Positions 1-7,663 of a stretch of 15,227 nt of DNA are shown here, one piece after another (within the stretch, counting starts at the first letter, position 1; every line of letters begins with the position of its first letter). This DNA is from Alphaproteobacteria bacterium (lineage in GTDB: Bacteria > Pseudomonadota > Alphaproteobacteria > Rs-D84). Where the stretch lies: assembly GCA_029051085.1 (NCBI GenBank), contig JAIDLK010000026.1, positions 1 to 15,227 of the forward strand, read 5' to 3'. The notes beneath the pieces were generated by a model. The model saw only the letters and a list, made by a program, of their open reading frames with translations, was not told the DNA's origin and did no database searches. A program made the translations under genes and the position numbers.

Positions 1-177
1 GGGGAATATCAGCCACGCTTGAAATCGTTGGAAAGTGCATTAGATAAGCTTACGGCAGATTGTAAATTTACGCTGGGGCGGTGTGTTATCCGACGCCTTG
101 GGACGCGAATTTTAATCGCCCGCGAAGGGGAATGTACAAGTTTTAGGAAAAGACATGAAAACAAGCATAAAAAATAA
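1..177 (+). CDS. tilS: tRNA(Ile)-lysidine synthase, C-terminal end (partial)
   Basis: The frame is open from base 1 and stops at TAA 175-177, giving the last 58 residues of a protein that begins outside the window. The stretch with CKFTLGRC followed by RRLGTRILIAREGE resembles the C-terminal substrate-binding domain of TilS, where a TLGGC-like strand is followed by a strand ending in a RE pair. TilS converts the wobble cytidine of the CAU-anticodon tRNA-Ile to lysidine so that it reads AUA. The position directly before ftsH supports the call, because tilS-ftsH is a common order in Alphaproteobacteria. The tail is Lys/Arg-rich and overlaps ftsH by 23 nt. The ATP-binding domain is outside the window, so the call rests on a short segment plus synteny. 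Confidence 0.72.
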   Translation, partial: GEYQPRLKSLESALDKLTADCKFTLGRCVIRRLGTRILIAREGECTSFRKRHENKHKK

Positions 178-2047
178 GAAAAACAGTTTTTGGAAAAATA
201 AAAAAGGTGACGGTTCGTCAATATTTTTGGTGATTTTCATCGCCTTGTTTGTGGCGGTTGTTGCGCGCGCCTTTATGGCGGGCGGTTCTACGCCTGTAAA
301 TATCGGGGCTGGGCGCACAGCACCGGTGGAGTTATCTTTTTCCGATGTTTTGCGTCGTGCACCCGATATAAAAACCATGCAGATTCACGGTCAAAATGCG
401 CGCGGAACTTTAAATGACGGCACCAATTATCATGCAACAATTGCATATGACCCCGAATTATTGGAAAAACTGTCATCCAATGGCGCCTCTATTTCAATTG
501 ATACATCAAAATCATGGTTGGACCATTTGGGAACATGGGTGCCGATTTTGATGGGTATATTGTTTATATGGTGGATTTTCCGTGGCATGCGCGGCGCGGC
601 CGGTGGCGGGATTGGGCGCAGTATACTGGGGCAAAATCCGACAAAAATTGCCACCGGCAGCAAGACAACATTCAAAGATGTCGCCGGCATTGATTCTGAA
701 AAACAGGAATTGATGGAAATTGTGGACTTTTTGAAAAACAAAGACAAGTTCAAAGCCGTTGGTGCCCGCGTGCCGCGTGGAATCCTGCTGTCTGGCCAGC
801 CCGGAACCGGTAAAACATTGCTGGCCCGTGCCATCGCAGGCGAAGCCAATGTACCTTTCTTTGCCGCATCCGGCAGTGATTTTTCCGGCATAATCGTGGG
901 ACTTGGCGTGGCAAAAATCAAAGAAATCTTTGAAATGGCAAAGCGTAATGCGCCGTGCATATTGTTTATCGATGAAATAGATGCCATCGGCCAGCGCCGC
1001 AGCCAACATTCATTTAACGACCAAGACCGGGAACAGACCTTGAACCAGCTGTTAATTGAAATGGACGGCTTCTCGAATGATACCGGAATTATCGTGATTG
1101 GTGCCACCAACCGTGCGGATATGCTGGACCCGGCATTACTGCGCCCCGGGCGCTTTGACCGCCAGGTTTATATCGAGCTGCCCGATATGGCCGGTCGCCG
1201 TGAAATTTTAGATTTGTATTCGAAAAAAGTAAAAATCGATAGCAATGTAAATTTACAGGACGTGGCGCGCGGAACAACCGGATTTTCTGGCGCGGATCTT
1301 GAAAACCTGTTGAACGAGGCCGCGCTGCACGCAGTGCGCAGTGGTCGTAATGAAATTGCGCCGGCCGATATCGAAGAGGCCAGGGATAAAATTCTGATGG
1401 GCCCGCGCAAGATTCGCAAAATGCGGCCCGAAGATATCAAGCTTACCGCATATCACGAGGCGGGCCATGCATTCGTTTCTCAGATGTATGCGGATGTTAC
1501 TGACCCAATACACAAGGCGACAATTATTCCGCGCGGACGCGCCCTGGGCATGGTTCAGCATTTGCCAATAGATGACAAGGTTTCCATGACAGTATCAGAG
1601 GTGCGTGCAAACCTGGCCGTATCACTGGCCGGTCGTGCCGCCGAAGAAATCTTCTTTGGCGCGGACAAGATTACAACCGGTGCGGAATCGGATATTGCAT
1701 CGGCGACCCGCTTGGCGCGCTATTCGATAACTACGGCCGGTCTGTCGCCGAAAATAGGTATGGTTGCGGTAAATCAGGCGGCGGCATTCAATTCGCGTGC
1801 CCCGTTGGAAAACGCATCGGAAAAGACGGCCGAGATAGTGGATGCAGAAATTCGTGCATGGTTGGATGCGGCATATGCCGACGCATCAAAGCTGTTGCGG
1901 GCAAATCGTGAAACGGTTCGCCATTTGGCCGAAGAGCTGTTGGCACACGAAACCTTAACCGGCGACCAGATTAAGGCGATTGTTTCCGCCAAGAAAAAGA
2001 AGGCGGCGCCCCGGGGACGCAAAAATGCAGCCAAAAAATCAAAATAA
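155..2047 (+). CDS. ftsH: ATP-dependent zinc metalloprotease FtsH
   Basis: This is the membrane-anchored AAA+ protease that degrades misassembled membrane proteins and some regulators. The 630 residues are close to the usual length. Visible parts in order: membrane segment about 21-41, periplasmic domain, second membrane segment about 128-145, Walker A GQPGTGKT 214-221, Walker B ILFIDE 269-274, second region of homology with GATNRAD and RPGRFDR 316-336, zinc motif HEAGH 434-438, probable third ligand Asp513, and a Lys/Arg/Ala-rich tail. The start is preceded by AGGA, seven bases upstream, inside tilS. One oddity is the pore loop, normally MFVG, which reads IIVG at 246-249, so the aromatic residue is missing. 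The gene overlaps tilS and the next hydrolase gene by 23 nt each, which suggests one transcript. The family call is certain; normal unfolding activity is less so. Confidence 0.97.
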   Translation: MKTSIKNKKNSFWKNKKGDGSSIFLVIFIALFVAVVARAFMAGGSTPVNIGAGRTAPVELSFSDVLRRAPDIKTMQIHGQNARGTLNDGTNYHATIAYDPELLEKLSSNGASISIDTSKSWLDHLGTWVPILMGILFIWWIFRGMRGAAGGGIGRSILGQNPTKIATGSKTTFKDVAGIDSEKQELMEIVDFLKNKDKFKAVGARVPRGILLSGQPGTGKTLLARAIAGEANVPFFAASGSDFSGIIVGLGVAKIKEIFEMAKRNAPCILFIDEIDAIGQRRSQHSFNDQDREQTLNQLLIEMDGFSNDTGIIVIGATNRADMLDPALLRPGRFDRQVYIELPDMAGRREILDLYSKKVKIDSNVNLQDVARGTTGFSGADLENLLNEAALHAVRSGRNEIAPADIEEARDKILMGPRKIRKMRPEDIKLTAYHEAGHAFVSQMYADVTDPIHKATIIPRGRALGMVQHLPIDDKVSMTVSEVRANLAVSLAGRAAEEIFFGADKITTGAESDIASATRLARYSITTAGLSPKIGMVAVNQAAAFNSRAPLENASEKTAEIVDAEIRAWLDAAYADASKLLRANRETVRHLAEELLAHETLTGDQIKAIVSAKKKKAAPRGRKNAAKKSK

Positions 2048-2675
2048 GTTTGAAATATTGCGCATGCCGCCCGCCAACACCAATTCCGTATTGGTGGCAT
2101 GCGGCGGTAATGCGGCGATTTTCGACCCGTGGGGGCGTGCGGATGATTGGGGCCGGGTATTAAATGAACGTGGCCTGACCCTGCGCGAGATATATGCGAC
2201 GCACGGTCATCCGGACCATATTTCCGCCGCGGTGGACCTGGCGCGGGAACATAATGTGCCTTGGTATATGTCGCCGGCGGATAATTCGCTTATCGGCTGG
2301 GGGAACGAGCTGTTGGATTTCTTTTCCATTCCGCATATCTGCGCGCACTCGGCAAATCCGTCGCCGATTATGCCCGGTCGCCGAAATGTACTGGATTGTA
2401 TCCCGATGGATGTTATCGCCGCGCCGGGACATACGCCCGGTGGCCTGTGCTTTTATTTCCCGAATGAAAAAATATTGCTGACTGGCGATACCGTTTTTCA
2501 TGATGGCTTTGGGCGCTATGATTTTCCCGGCGGTAATCAGCAGATTCTGTTCCAATCAATTTCCAATCTGTATACTCTGAACCTGCCGGCGGATACATAT
2601 GTTGTGCATGGGCATGGACCGGATTCCACAATCGCCGGCTTAAAAGAATCAAACCCATATTTTCGTGCCATATAG
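2025..2675 (+). CDS. Metallo-beta-lactamase-fold hydrolase (glyoxalase II-like)
   Basis: The 216-residue protein has the full metal-binding set of the fold: THGHPDH at 59-65 (His60, His62, Asp64, His65), His136 in APGHTPGG, Asp155 in LLTGDTVF, and a terminal His in the HGHG stretch at 195-198. This arrangement fits small cytoplasmic glyoxalase II-like or YcbL-like hydrolases that bind two metal ions and hydrolyse thioesters or related bonds. The substrate cannot be read from sequence. I chose ATG 2025, which overlaps the end of ftsH by 23 nt and has a weak GGGGA-type site upstream. ATG 2064 is a possible shorter start, and a TTG at 1980 would add a Lys/Arg-rich stretch that looks non-native. 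It is the last gene of the tilS-ftsH unit and is followed by a clear terminator. Confidence 0.88.
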   Translation: MQPKNQNKFEILRMPPANTNSVLVACGGNAAIFDPWGRADDWGRVLNERGLTLREIYATHGHPDHISAAVDLAREHNVPWYMSPADNSLIGWGNELLDFFSIPHICAHSANPSPIMPGRRNVLDCIPMDVIAAPGHTPGGLCFYFPNEKILLTGDTVFHDGFGRYDFPGGNQQILFQSISNLYTLNLPADTYVVHGHGPDSTIAGLKESNPYFRAI

Positions 2676-2690
2676 TAATCGGATATAAGA

Positions 2691-2713
2691 AAAGGCGGGT
2701 TAACCCCGCCTTT
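2691..2713. terminator. Bidirectional intrinsic terminator
   Basis: A 9-bp perfect stem (AAAGGCGGG with CCCGCCTTT) encloses a 5-nt loop. It lies between the plus-strand hydrolase gene and the stop codon of the minus-strand M23 gene at 2714, so it can serve both convergent genes. The A and T ends of the stem supply the U-tract in each direction. Confidence 0.85.
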
Positions 2714-3976
2714 CTACATTTGTATAAATAAATTTGGCTTGTCCTTTAACTGATCTATCGCCTTGTCTACAACCTTGCGGTATTCAAGGAACTTTTTCTT
2801 ATCGCCCGCATCCAGATTGCTTATCGCCGGCAGTTTTACTGTCATCGGATTTACATGCTTGCCATTTTTTATAATTTCATAATGCAAATGCGGCCCCGTT
2901 GACAATCCCGTAGAACCGGCATATCCGATAATCTGTCCCTGGCGTACGGTTGTGCCGACATTTACCCCTTTGGCAAAGCGCGACATATGTGCATACAGTG
3001 TTTCAAATGTGCCGTTATGGCGTATTTTTACATAGTTTCCATGCCCGCGGTTATAGCTGCGCGCGACAACGCGTCCTGCACCCGCCGCAGGAATAGGGGT
3101 CCCGGTCGGTGCGCGAAAGTCCACGCCCTTGTGTGCGCGGGTATATCCCAGAACAGGATGCTTTCTGCCGCCGGAAAAACTGCTGGTAATTTTTGCGTTG
3201 TTAATCGGAGTGCGCTTTAATGACTTTATGGCGCCGTTGCCGTTTTCGTCATAATATCCTGTTGTGCCGTCGGCCTTGCGGAAACGATACATTTTTACAT
3301 CCCCGCGCAATGACTTGAATGAAATGGCGATAACATTTCCATTGTCTATTTTCTGGCCGTTGGAATAGTTTTCTTCGTACATTACGGAAAAGTTCTGGCC
3401 GGCCCGAATGTCACGCTCAAAGTCCATTTCAAACGCCAACAGGTCATATACATCGGCCAATATCCCTGCGGGAATTCCTGCGCGCATTCCGGCCAGATAA
3501 AAACTGTCCCCGTCCAAGATTTCACCCGCACGATATACGGCGCGCGTATCGCGTTCAATATCAACGGTATTGCATTGCCATGTGCCGTCTTCGCCGCATG
3601 TTAGCTCTACCTGACGCCATGGGGATGGGATAACAACGATTTTAGACACGGGCGAATCGTCTTTCTCGCGACGAAATTCAATTTTATCCTTATCCGCGCG
3701 CAGTGTGGATATCCCTGCATCGGATTTCAATACATTTGCAATTGCCGTAATTTCATTATGGCTCAGCCCCTGTTGCGACAGCAATTTTGACAGTGTGTCG
3801 CCGGATGTCACCATTACCACCGAAGTGCATTCGGATGTCCCGGCGTTTCCGCTGATTATTGCGGGGCGTCGATTGGTAACAACAACATATGTTGCCATTA
3901 AAGTCATCAGTACGGCCATGCCCATAACAAGCCGTGTCAGGTTTTTAGTTGTCATAATATCTTTTGCTTTTTTCAT
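2714..3976 (-). CDS. M23-family peptidoglycan endopeptidase, membrane anchored
   Basis: This is a 420-residue protein with an N-terminal membrane segment at about 15-33, which probably places the rest in the periplasm. Residues about 51-90 (SGDTLSKLLSQQGLS) look like a LysM or OapA-type peptidoglycan-binding module. The C-terminal part is a complete M23 domain: HKGVD with His282 and Asp286, YAHM with His330, and HLHYE with His363 and His365. Family members cut peptide crosslinks in peptidoglycan during growth or division (MepM type), or activate other hydrolases when the ligands are lost. All ligands appear present here, so an active enzyme is likely. ATG 3976 is chosen because a good promoter puts the transcript start at about that base; ATG 3955 is the alternative. 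It is divergent from prmC with only 21 nt between the start codons. Confidence 0.93.
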   Translation of the reverse strand: MKKAKDIMTTKNLTRLVMGMAVLMTLMATYVVVTNRRPAIISGNAGTSECTSVVMVTSGDTLSKLLSQQGLSHNEITAIANVLKSDAGISTLRADKDKIEFRREKDDSPVSKIVVIPSPWRQVELTCGEDGTWQCNTVDIERDTRAVYRAGEILDGDSFYLAGMRAGIPAGILADVYDLLAFEMDFERDIRAGQNFSVMYEENYSNGQKIDNGNVIAISFKSLRGDVKMYRFRKADGTTGYYDENGNGAIKSLKRTPINNAKITSSFSGGRKHPVLGYTRAHKGVDFRAPTGTPIPAAGAGRVVARSYNRGHGNYVKIRHNGTFETLYAHMSRFAKGVNVGTTVRQGQIIGYAGSTGLSTGPHLHYEIIKNGKHVNPMTVKLPAISNLDAGDKKKFLEYRKVVDKAIDQLKDKPNLFIQM

Positions 3977-3991
3977 GAGCCTGATTATAAT
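3964..3991 (+). promoter_or_regulatory. Sigma70-type promoter of prmC
   Basis: TTGCTT (3964-3969), a 16-bp spacer and a perfect TATAAT (3986-3991) lie directly before prmC. The ATG is seven bases past the -10 box, at the expected transcript start, which implies a leaderless mRNA. The -10 box is inside the palindrome GATTATAATC and overlaps the -10 box of the M23 promoter by four bases. The -35 box lies in the start of the M23 gene. Confidence 0.65.
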
Positions 3992-4012
3992 CGTTTCATG
4001 AAAATAAATCAA
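3984..4012 (-). promoter_or_regulatory. Sigma70-type promoter of the M23 gene
   Basis: On the minus strand TTGATT (4007-4012), a 17-bp spacer and TATAAT (3984-3989) form a near-consensus promoter. The start codon begins eight bases past the last base of the -10 box, so the transcript probably starts at or next to the ATG. No room remains for a Shine-Dalgarno site. The -35 box lies inside the prmC coding region. Confidence 0.75.
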
Positions 4013-4759
4013 GCTTTCACAATTCTACAGCGCGCCGGCGGCCTGCGTGCGGCGCGAATTATAACTGATAACAATCGGAAACTGTCGCGCCTAAGGGTTT
4101 ATTTTATTGCCTGGCAACTGCGTCGCGGTACCCCTGTGGCAAAAATAATACATCAAAAATGGTTCTATGGGCTGCCGTTTTATACAAATCGGCATACCTT
4201 GGACCCGCGCCCGGATACGGAAACACTGGTCTCGGCGGTAATTGCCGACGGGGTGCTGACGCCGCGCATATTGGATTTGGGCACGGGCACGGGCTGCGTA
4301 CTGATATCGTTGATAAAAAATATTCCCGGCGCGCGCGGTGTCGGACTGGATATATCACGCGGGGCGGCGCGCGTTGCGCGGCGTAATGTTCGGGCGCTGT
4401 GCCCGGGGGGCGCGACAATCATGCGCCGCAGTTATCACCGCCCACAGATGCCCGGTGCCCCGTTTGATATAATCGTGTCAAATCCCCCATATATTGCGCA
4501 TGGTGACAATCGTGTCGATGATGGCGCGCGGCATGACCCGGCGATGGCATTGTATGCCGCCCATAACGGATACGCCGAATATGAAATAATTGCAAAAAAT
4601 GCGCGCAATTGGATACGCAGGGCGGGGCGCATATATTTGGAAATAGGCGACGGCATGTCGGACAGGGTTTGCGACATTTTTTGTGCGGCCGGTTGGCGCT
4701 TTGTGCGTTCGGAACAAGATTTGGCCGGCATAACCCGCGTCCTGGTGTTTGAAAAATGA
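3998..4759 (+). CDS. prmC: Peptide chain release factor N5-glutamine methyltransferase PrmC/HemK
   Basis: PrmC uses S-adenosylmethionine to methylate the glutamine of the GGQ motif in release factors RF1 and RF2, which improves termination. The 253-residue protein shows the diagnostic features: WFYGLPF and LDPRPDTE (55-75) linking to the catalytic domain, SAM-binding DLGTGTG at 93-99, an acidic LDIS at 117-120 for ribose binding, and the NPPY signature at 152-155. The helical N-terminal release-factor-binding domain is a little shorter than in E. coli (277 residues in total). ATG 3998 is the only sensible start and is probably translated without a leader. The gene is divergent from the M23 gene. 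No clear terminator follows, and a strong promoter for the next gene begins ten bases after its stop. Confidence 0.93.
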   Translation: MKINQAFTILQRAGGLRAARIITDNNRKLSRLRVYFIAWQLRRGTPVAKIIHQKWFYGLPFYTNRHTLDPRPDTETLVSAVIADGVLTPRILDLGTGTGCVLISLIKNIPGARGVGLDISRGAARVARRNVRALCPGGATIMRRSYHRPQMPGAPFDIIVSNPPYIAHGDNRVDDGARHDPAMALYAAHNGYAEYEIIAKNARNWIRRAGRIYLEIGDGMSDRVCDIFCAAGWRFVRSEQDLAGITRVLVFEK

Positions 4760-4768
4760 AATTATACG

Positions 4769-4797
4769 TTGACATTTCCGCATAAAAAACTTAGAAT
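4769..4797 (+). promoter_or_regulatory. Strong sigma70-type promoter of the cysteine-rich/GT9 operon
   Basis: A perfect TTGACA (4769-4774), a 17-bp spacer and TAGAAT (4792-4797) predict a transcript start near 4804. This would give a leader of about 150 nt before the ATG at 4954. It is one of the best promoters in the window and supports transcription of this unit independent of prmC. Confidence 0.8.
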
Positions 4798-4821
4798 GAG
4801 TGCAACAAATTAGCCTAATAA

Positions 4822-4919
4822 AAACCACCGTTTTTTTTAGGCGTTTTTTTATTTTCCCAAAAAAACAAATTCTACCCCTTTCCCCATTAGGGAAATATGC
4901 CTAAAAAAAACGGTGGTTT
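4822..4919. repeat. Long inverted repeat in the 5' leader
   Basis: Two 21-nt arms (4822-4842 and 4899-4919) are perfectly complementary. Each carries an eight-base A or T tract next to an ACCACCG or CGGTGGT end. A 56-nt internal region contains a smaller 6-bp stem (TTTCCC 4853-4858 with GGGAAA 4890-4895). The structure lies wholly within the predicted 5' leader, about 35 nt before the start codon, with the AGGGGA ribosome site outside the stem. It could stabilise the mRNA, regulate it, or act as a DNA element. It does not look like a normal terminator because no U-tract follows the second arm. The rest of 4760-4953 holds only the promoter and this element. Confidence 0.85.
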
Positions 4920-4953
4920 AATATAGCGCGTCAAAAAAAGGGGAACGCATACG

Positions 4954-5640
4954 ATGGGAGCATATTTTAACAGATTTTACTGCATGATGGCGGCGATAGT
5001 AACGTCGTATTTTGTGAACATGGTGTACAATATAAATTCGGCGCTGGCGGCATTCACATGCCACGACGGCAGCGCATGCCAAACGGTAAGCAATTCATGG
5101 AACTGTGCCATCGTAAACGGCAGTTTTCGTGGCACAATGTACCCGTATTCGGGCGGCAGTTATAGTACGGAACTGGGCAATGGCGGCGGTAGTTGTAATT
5201 ACATAAGTGCCGCAGCCGTATTAAAGGGCATGGTTCCGTCCGGTTATACATTGGCCGGCTGCTACAGTGACAATGCCGGTGGTGCCTCGGGCAGTGGTCG
5301 CGCCGAATGTTCGTATAAATCGTGCTATGCGGCCCCTGTGTCGCCGACGACAAAAAACGTCAACTGCGGTGTCGTCACAATGTGCGGTACATCGACCGCC
5401 GCCGCATCCTGCAGCCAGTCCGGCCGTGTCGGATTCTTGACCAACGGCGGCAAGGGGTGTGCATGCTGTCCGGAACCAACCGGCGCCGCCGATTACCGTC
5501 CGCACGGCAGTTCCACGGTCAACGTGTACGCTATATATAATGCGTCGGCCATATCGTCATGCTATATCGTGGGCCAATTTCAAGACGAAACCGGCGTATT
5601 CCAATTTACGGACGACAACAGATGTTACTACGCGTCTTAG
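4954..5640 (+). CDS. Secreted cysteine-rich protein, unknown function
   Basis: I do not recognise this 228-residue protein. It has a hydrophobic N-terminal region ending NSALA-AF, consistent with a signal peptide cut near residue 32. The mature part holds 15 cysteines, many Gly, Ser and Thr, and a CACC cluster near residue 165, which suggests a disulfide-bonded extracytoplasmic protein. No enzyme motif is visible. ATG 4954 has AGGGGA nine bases upstream. It is first in an operon with its own strong promoter and a hairpin leader, and its last 19 bases overlap the GT9-DUF4254 gene. Its context resembles that of the two cysteine-rich genes at 11699-12593, although the sequences are not obviously homologous. 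A surface or matrix role is possible but unproven. Confidence 0.75.
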   Translation: MGAYFNRFYCMMAAIVTSYFVNMVYNINSALAAFTCHDGSACQTVSNSWNCAIVNGSFRGTMYPYSGGSYSTELGNGGGSCNYISAAAVLKGMVPSGYTLAGCYSDNAGGASGSGRAECSYKSCYAAPVSPTTKNVNCGVVTMCGTSTAAASCSQSGRVGFLTNGGKGCACCPEPTGAADYRPHGSSTVNVYAIYNASAISSCYIVGQFQDETGVFQFTDDNRCYYAS

Positions 5641-7643
5641 TTCAAACCGTCGCACGTGCGCGCATGCGCATTATGCGTATGCGCCCCGTGCAGTATGTCA
5701 ATTTCTGGCGCCGGTTTTATAAAATGCGCCGTCTGGGCGTGCCGGTGTTGACCCTGCGCATGGCGGCGCGTCGCGGTATAACAAATATTTACCATTTGAA
5801 CAAAGGTGTTGGCGACGGCCTGATGTTTGCGGGCGTCGCGCGTGAATATTATAAAAAGACAGGCGTGCGTCCGTTACTGTATGTGCCGCAATGGCATATT
5901 TTTCGTTATATGGATTTTTGCTGGTATCTGTATGATTGGCGAATGCTGCCGGAAAATTATCCGGCCGATACGAAGCATACGATGGATGTTTTTTACAAAT
6001 TCTATCTGTCCCAGGTTTCGGGAGCGCCCCTTCGCCTTTCAAATGGCCATACTTTTAACCTTTGCCCGTTGGAATATCTCAAAAACGTCTATGTTTGCGG
6101 TAACACGATTCAAAAACTGTACGGCGGATTTCCGAAACGCGGCCAGATTTGCCAATGGGTCGCCAACCGCATGGGAATTGTCGGCGAAATAGATGTGCGT
6201 CCGGAAATTCGCTTAACGGAATTCGAAAAAGATTTCGGCAAATTTGCCAAGGGTAAAATAGTAATCAAATGCGGCGGCAACGGCCCGTACAAGTACTTAA
6301 TACCCAAAATCGCCCAGGGGATAATAGACGAACTGTCGGGTGAATACGAGTTTCTGCAGATAGGGGATTTTGATGACCCCGTATTATATAACGCGGAACA
6401 GCTGTTTAAATTAAACCTGCGTGAATTTGCCGGTGTGTTAAGTCATGCGCGACTGTTTGTCGGGGCGATTGGCGGCATGATGCATCTGGCGCGTGCCGTG
6501 GATTGCCCGGCGGTAATATTGCATGGTTGTGAACACGATGATTTTTATTACCCGTCCCAGCGCAAGGTGTTTTCGGATAACCGCTGTATGGAGTGCGTCC
6601 GGCGCTGTTGGTGGCCCGACAAAGACGATGAGCGCCGCTGCTTCAATCGGTACAGATGCATAACGGACTTTAATCCAAAGCGTGTCGCGGATATTATCCG
6701 CGCGGAACTAAAGCGTCCGCGCACCGCGGCGGCCTCGTCCGATTTGTTTAAATGCGTCGGCCGGATGGTTGACTGTAACACGTCGGCGAACTGGTGGCTG
6801 ACCCTGGATGACTTTTTCTTAGACTATGCCATCCCGACCCCGGCCGACGAATGTCGCGTCGCCTTGCCAGAATGTGCGTTTGATTACGGTATCGTAAAAC
6901 CCGACGGATACGCCATAGCCCCGATATCCGATATGCGGATTTTGAACCTGCATCCGATTGCCTCTCGCCATTGGGGCAAAGAAATCGTATCGGACAGTCC
7001 GCTGTTGTTTCGCGTAACACCGCGTCCGTCGTATTTTGCATATATATTAAAGATTGCGGAATTACAGCGCACATGGACGCGCCAGTGGCACAAAGAAGCC
7101 CCGGTTGACGACATAAAATATTGGATGTCTGAAACCGGGCCGAAAAACGATTATTTTACTCTTGAGGGGTACGCCCGCATAAATCACATGATGAATTTTT
7201 TCTTGTGGCACCAGGAAGACATCGTCCGCCGCCCCGCCGCGTCGGATGGCGAGATTGCCGCCGCCAAGCGCAACATTGACAGATATAATCAAATACGTAA
7301 CGACTGTATGGAAAAAATGGATGAAACAATGCTGGAAATCCTGCGCCCGGCATTGCCCGGGGCGTTCAAGGCGCCATTGAATACCGAAACGGTCGGGATG
7401 ATTATGGACCGGTTGTCGATTATGGCGTTAAAGACGTATCACATGGCCGAAGCCGCGCGCCGGCGTGGCAATGCCGCGCGTTGTAACGCAATGCTGACAA
7501 CATTAAAGGCCCAGCGGTTTGATTTACTGGAATCTGTGAAGTTTTTATTGGTTGATTATATGAACGGCGCGCGCCGTCCCCAGACATACCGTCAATGTAA
7601 AATGTATAATGACCCGCGTCTGAACCCGGAAATGACAAAATAG
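5622..7643 (+). CDS. GT9-like glycosyltransferase fused to a DUF4254 domain
   Basis: The 673-residue protein has two parts. Residues about 53-365 resemble GT-B glycosyltransferases of family 9 (heptosyltransferase type): LNKGVGDGLMFA near the start, IVIKCGGNGPYKYL at the domain junction, and FVGAIGGMMHLARAVDCPAVILHG for the sugar-nucleotide site, followed by a Cys-rich segment (Cys322, 325, 329, 340, 346). Residues about 518-670 match my recollection of DUF4254: WHQED, IDRYNQIRND, LNTETVGMIMDRLS and KMYNDPRLNP. Residues 366-517 are not recognised. DUF4254 is found beside GT9 genes in some bacteria, so a fusion makes sense. ATG 5622 is chosen because it overlaps the upstream stop by 19 nt; ATG 5664 or 5679 are possible. 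The N-terminus is Arg-rich. The likely role is glycan or LPS assembly at the cytoplasmic face; donor and acceptor are unknown. Confidence 0.78.
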   Translation: MLLRVLVQTVARARMRIMRMRPVQYVNFWRRFYKMRRLGVPVLTLRMAARRGITNIYHLNKGVGDGLMFAGVAREYYKKTGVRPLLYVPQWHIFRYMDFCWYLYDWRMLPENYPADTKHTMDVFYKFYLSQVSGAPLRLSNGHTFNLCPLEYLKNVYVCGNTIQKLYGGFPKRGQICQWVANRMGIVGEIDVRPEIRLTEFEKDFGKFAKGKIVIKCGGNGPYKYLIPKIAQGIIDELSGEYEFLQIGDFDDPVLYNAEQLFKLNLREFAGVLSHARLFVGAIGGMMHLARAVDCPAVILHGCEHDDFYYPSQRKVFSDNRCMECVRRCWWPDKDDERRCFNRYRCITDFNPKRVADIIRAELKRPRTAAASSDLFKCVGRMVDCNTSANWWLTLDDFFLDYAIPTPADECRVALPECAFDYGIVKPDGYAIAPISDMRILNLHPIASRHWGKEIVSDSPLLFRVTPRPSYFAYILKIAELQRTWTRQWHKEAPVDDIKYWMSETGPKNDYFTLEGYARINHMMNFFLWHQEDIVRRPAASDGEIAAAKRNIDRYNQIRNDCMEKMDETMLEILRPALPGAFKAPLNTETVGMIMDRLSIMALKTYHMAEAARRRGNAARCNAMLTTLKAQRFDLLESVKFLLVDYMNGARRPQTYRQCKMYNDPRLNPEMTK

Positions 7644-7663
7644 GGCGGGGTATTGCGTGATAT

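Noticed and set aside
430..1110. Long open frame on the minus strand opposite ftsH (226 codons)
   Set aside because: It lies wholly within a certain ftsH gene, has no recognisable domain and no ribosome site, and is the usual antisense shadow of a coding frame.
1980..2024. TTG start extending the MBL-fold protein by 15 residues
   Set aside because: The extra residues (FPPRKRRRRPGDAK) are the out-of-frame reading of the Lys-rich FtsH tail and are not typical of the family; ATG 2025 is preferred.
3977..4012. TTG start at 4012 for the M23 gene
   Set aside because: It would lie upstream of the good minus-strand promoter and inside prmC; ATG 3976 fits the -10 spacing and the membrane anchor.
4822..4842. 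Left arm of the leader repeat as an intrinsic terminator for prmC
   Set aside because: The T tract is not preceded by a GC-rich hairpin, and it lies downstream of the strong promoter for the next gene.
5559..5660. Programmed frameshift joining the Cys-rich protein to the GT9 enzyme
   Set aside because: There is no slippery heptamer or nearby stem at the overlap, and fusing an exported protein to a cytoplasmic transferase makes little sense; a simple stop-start overlap explains it.
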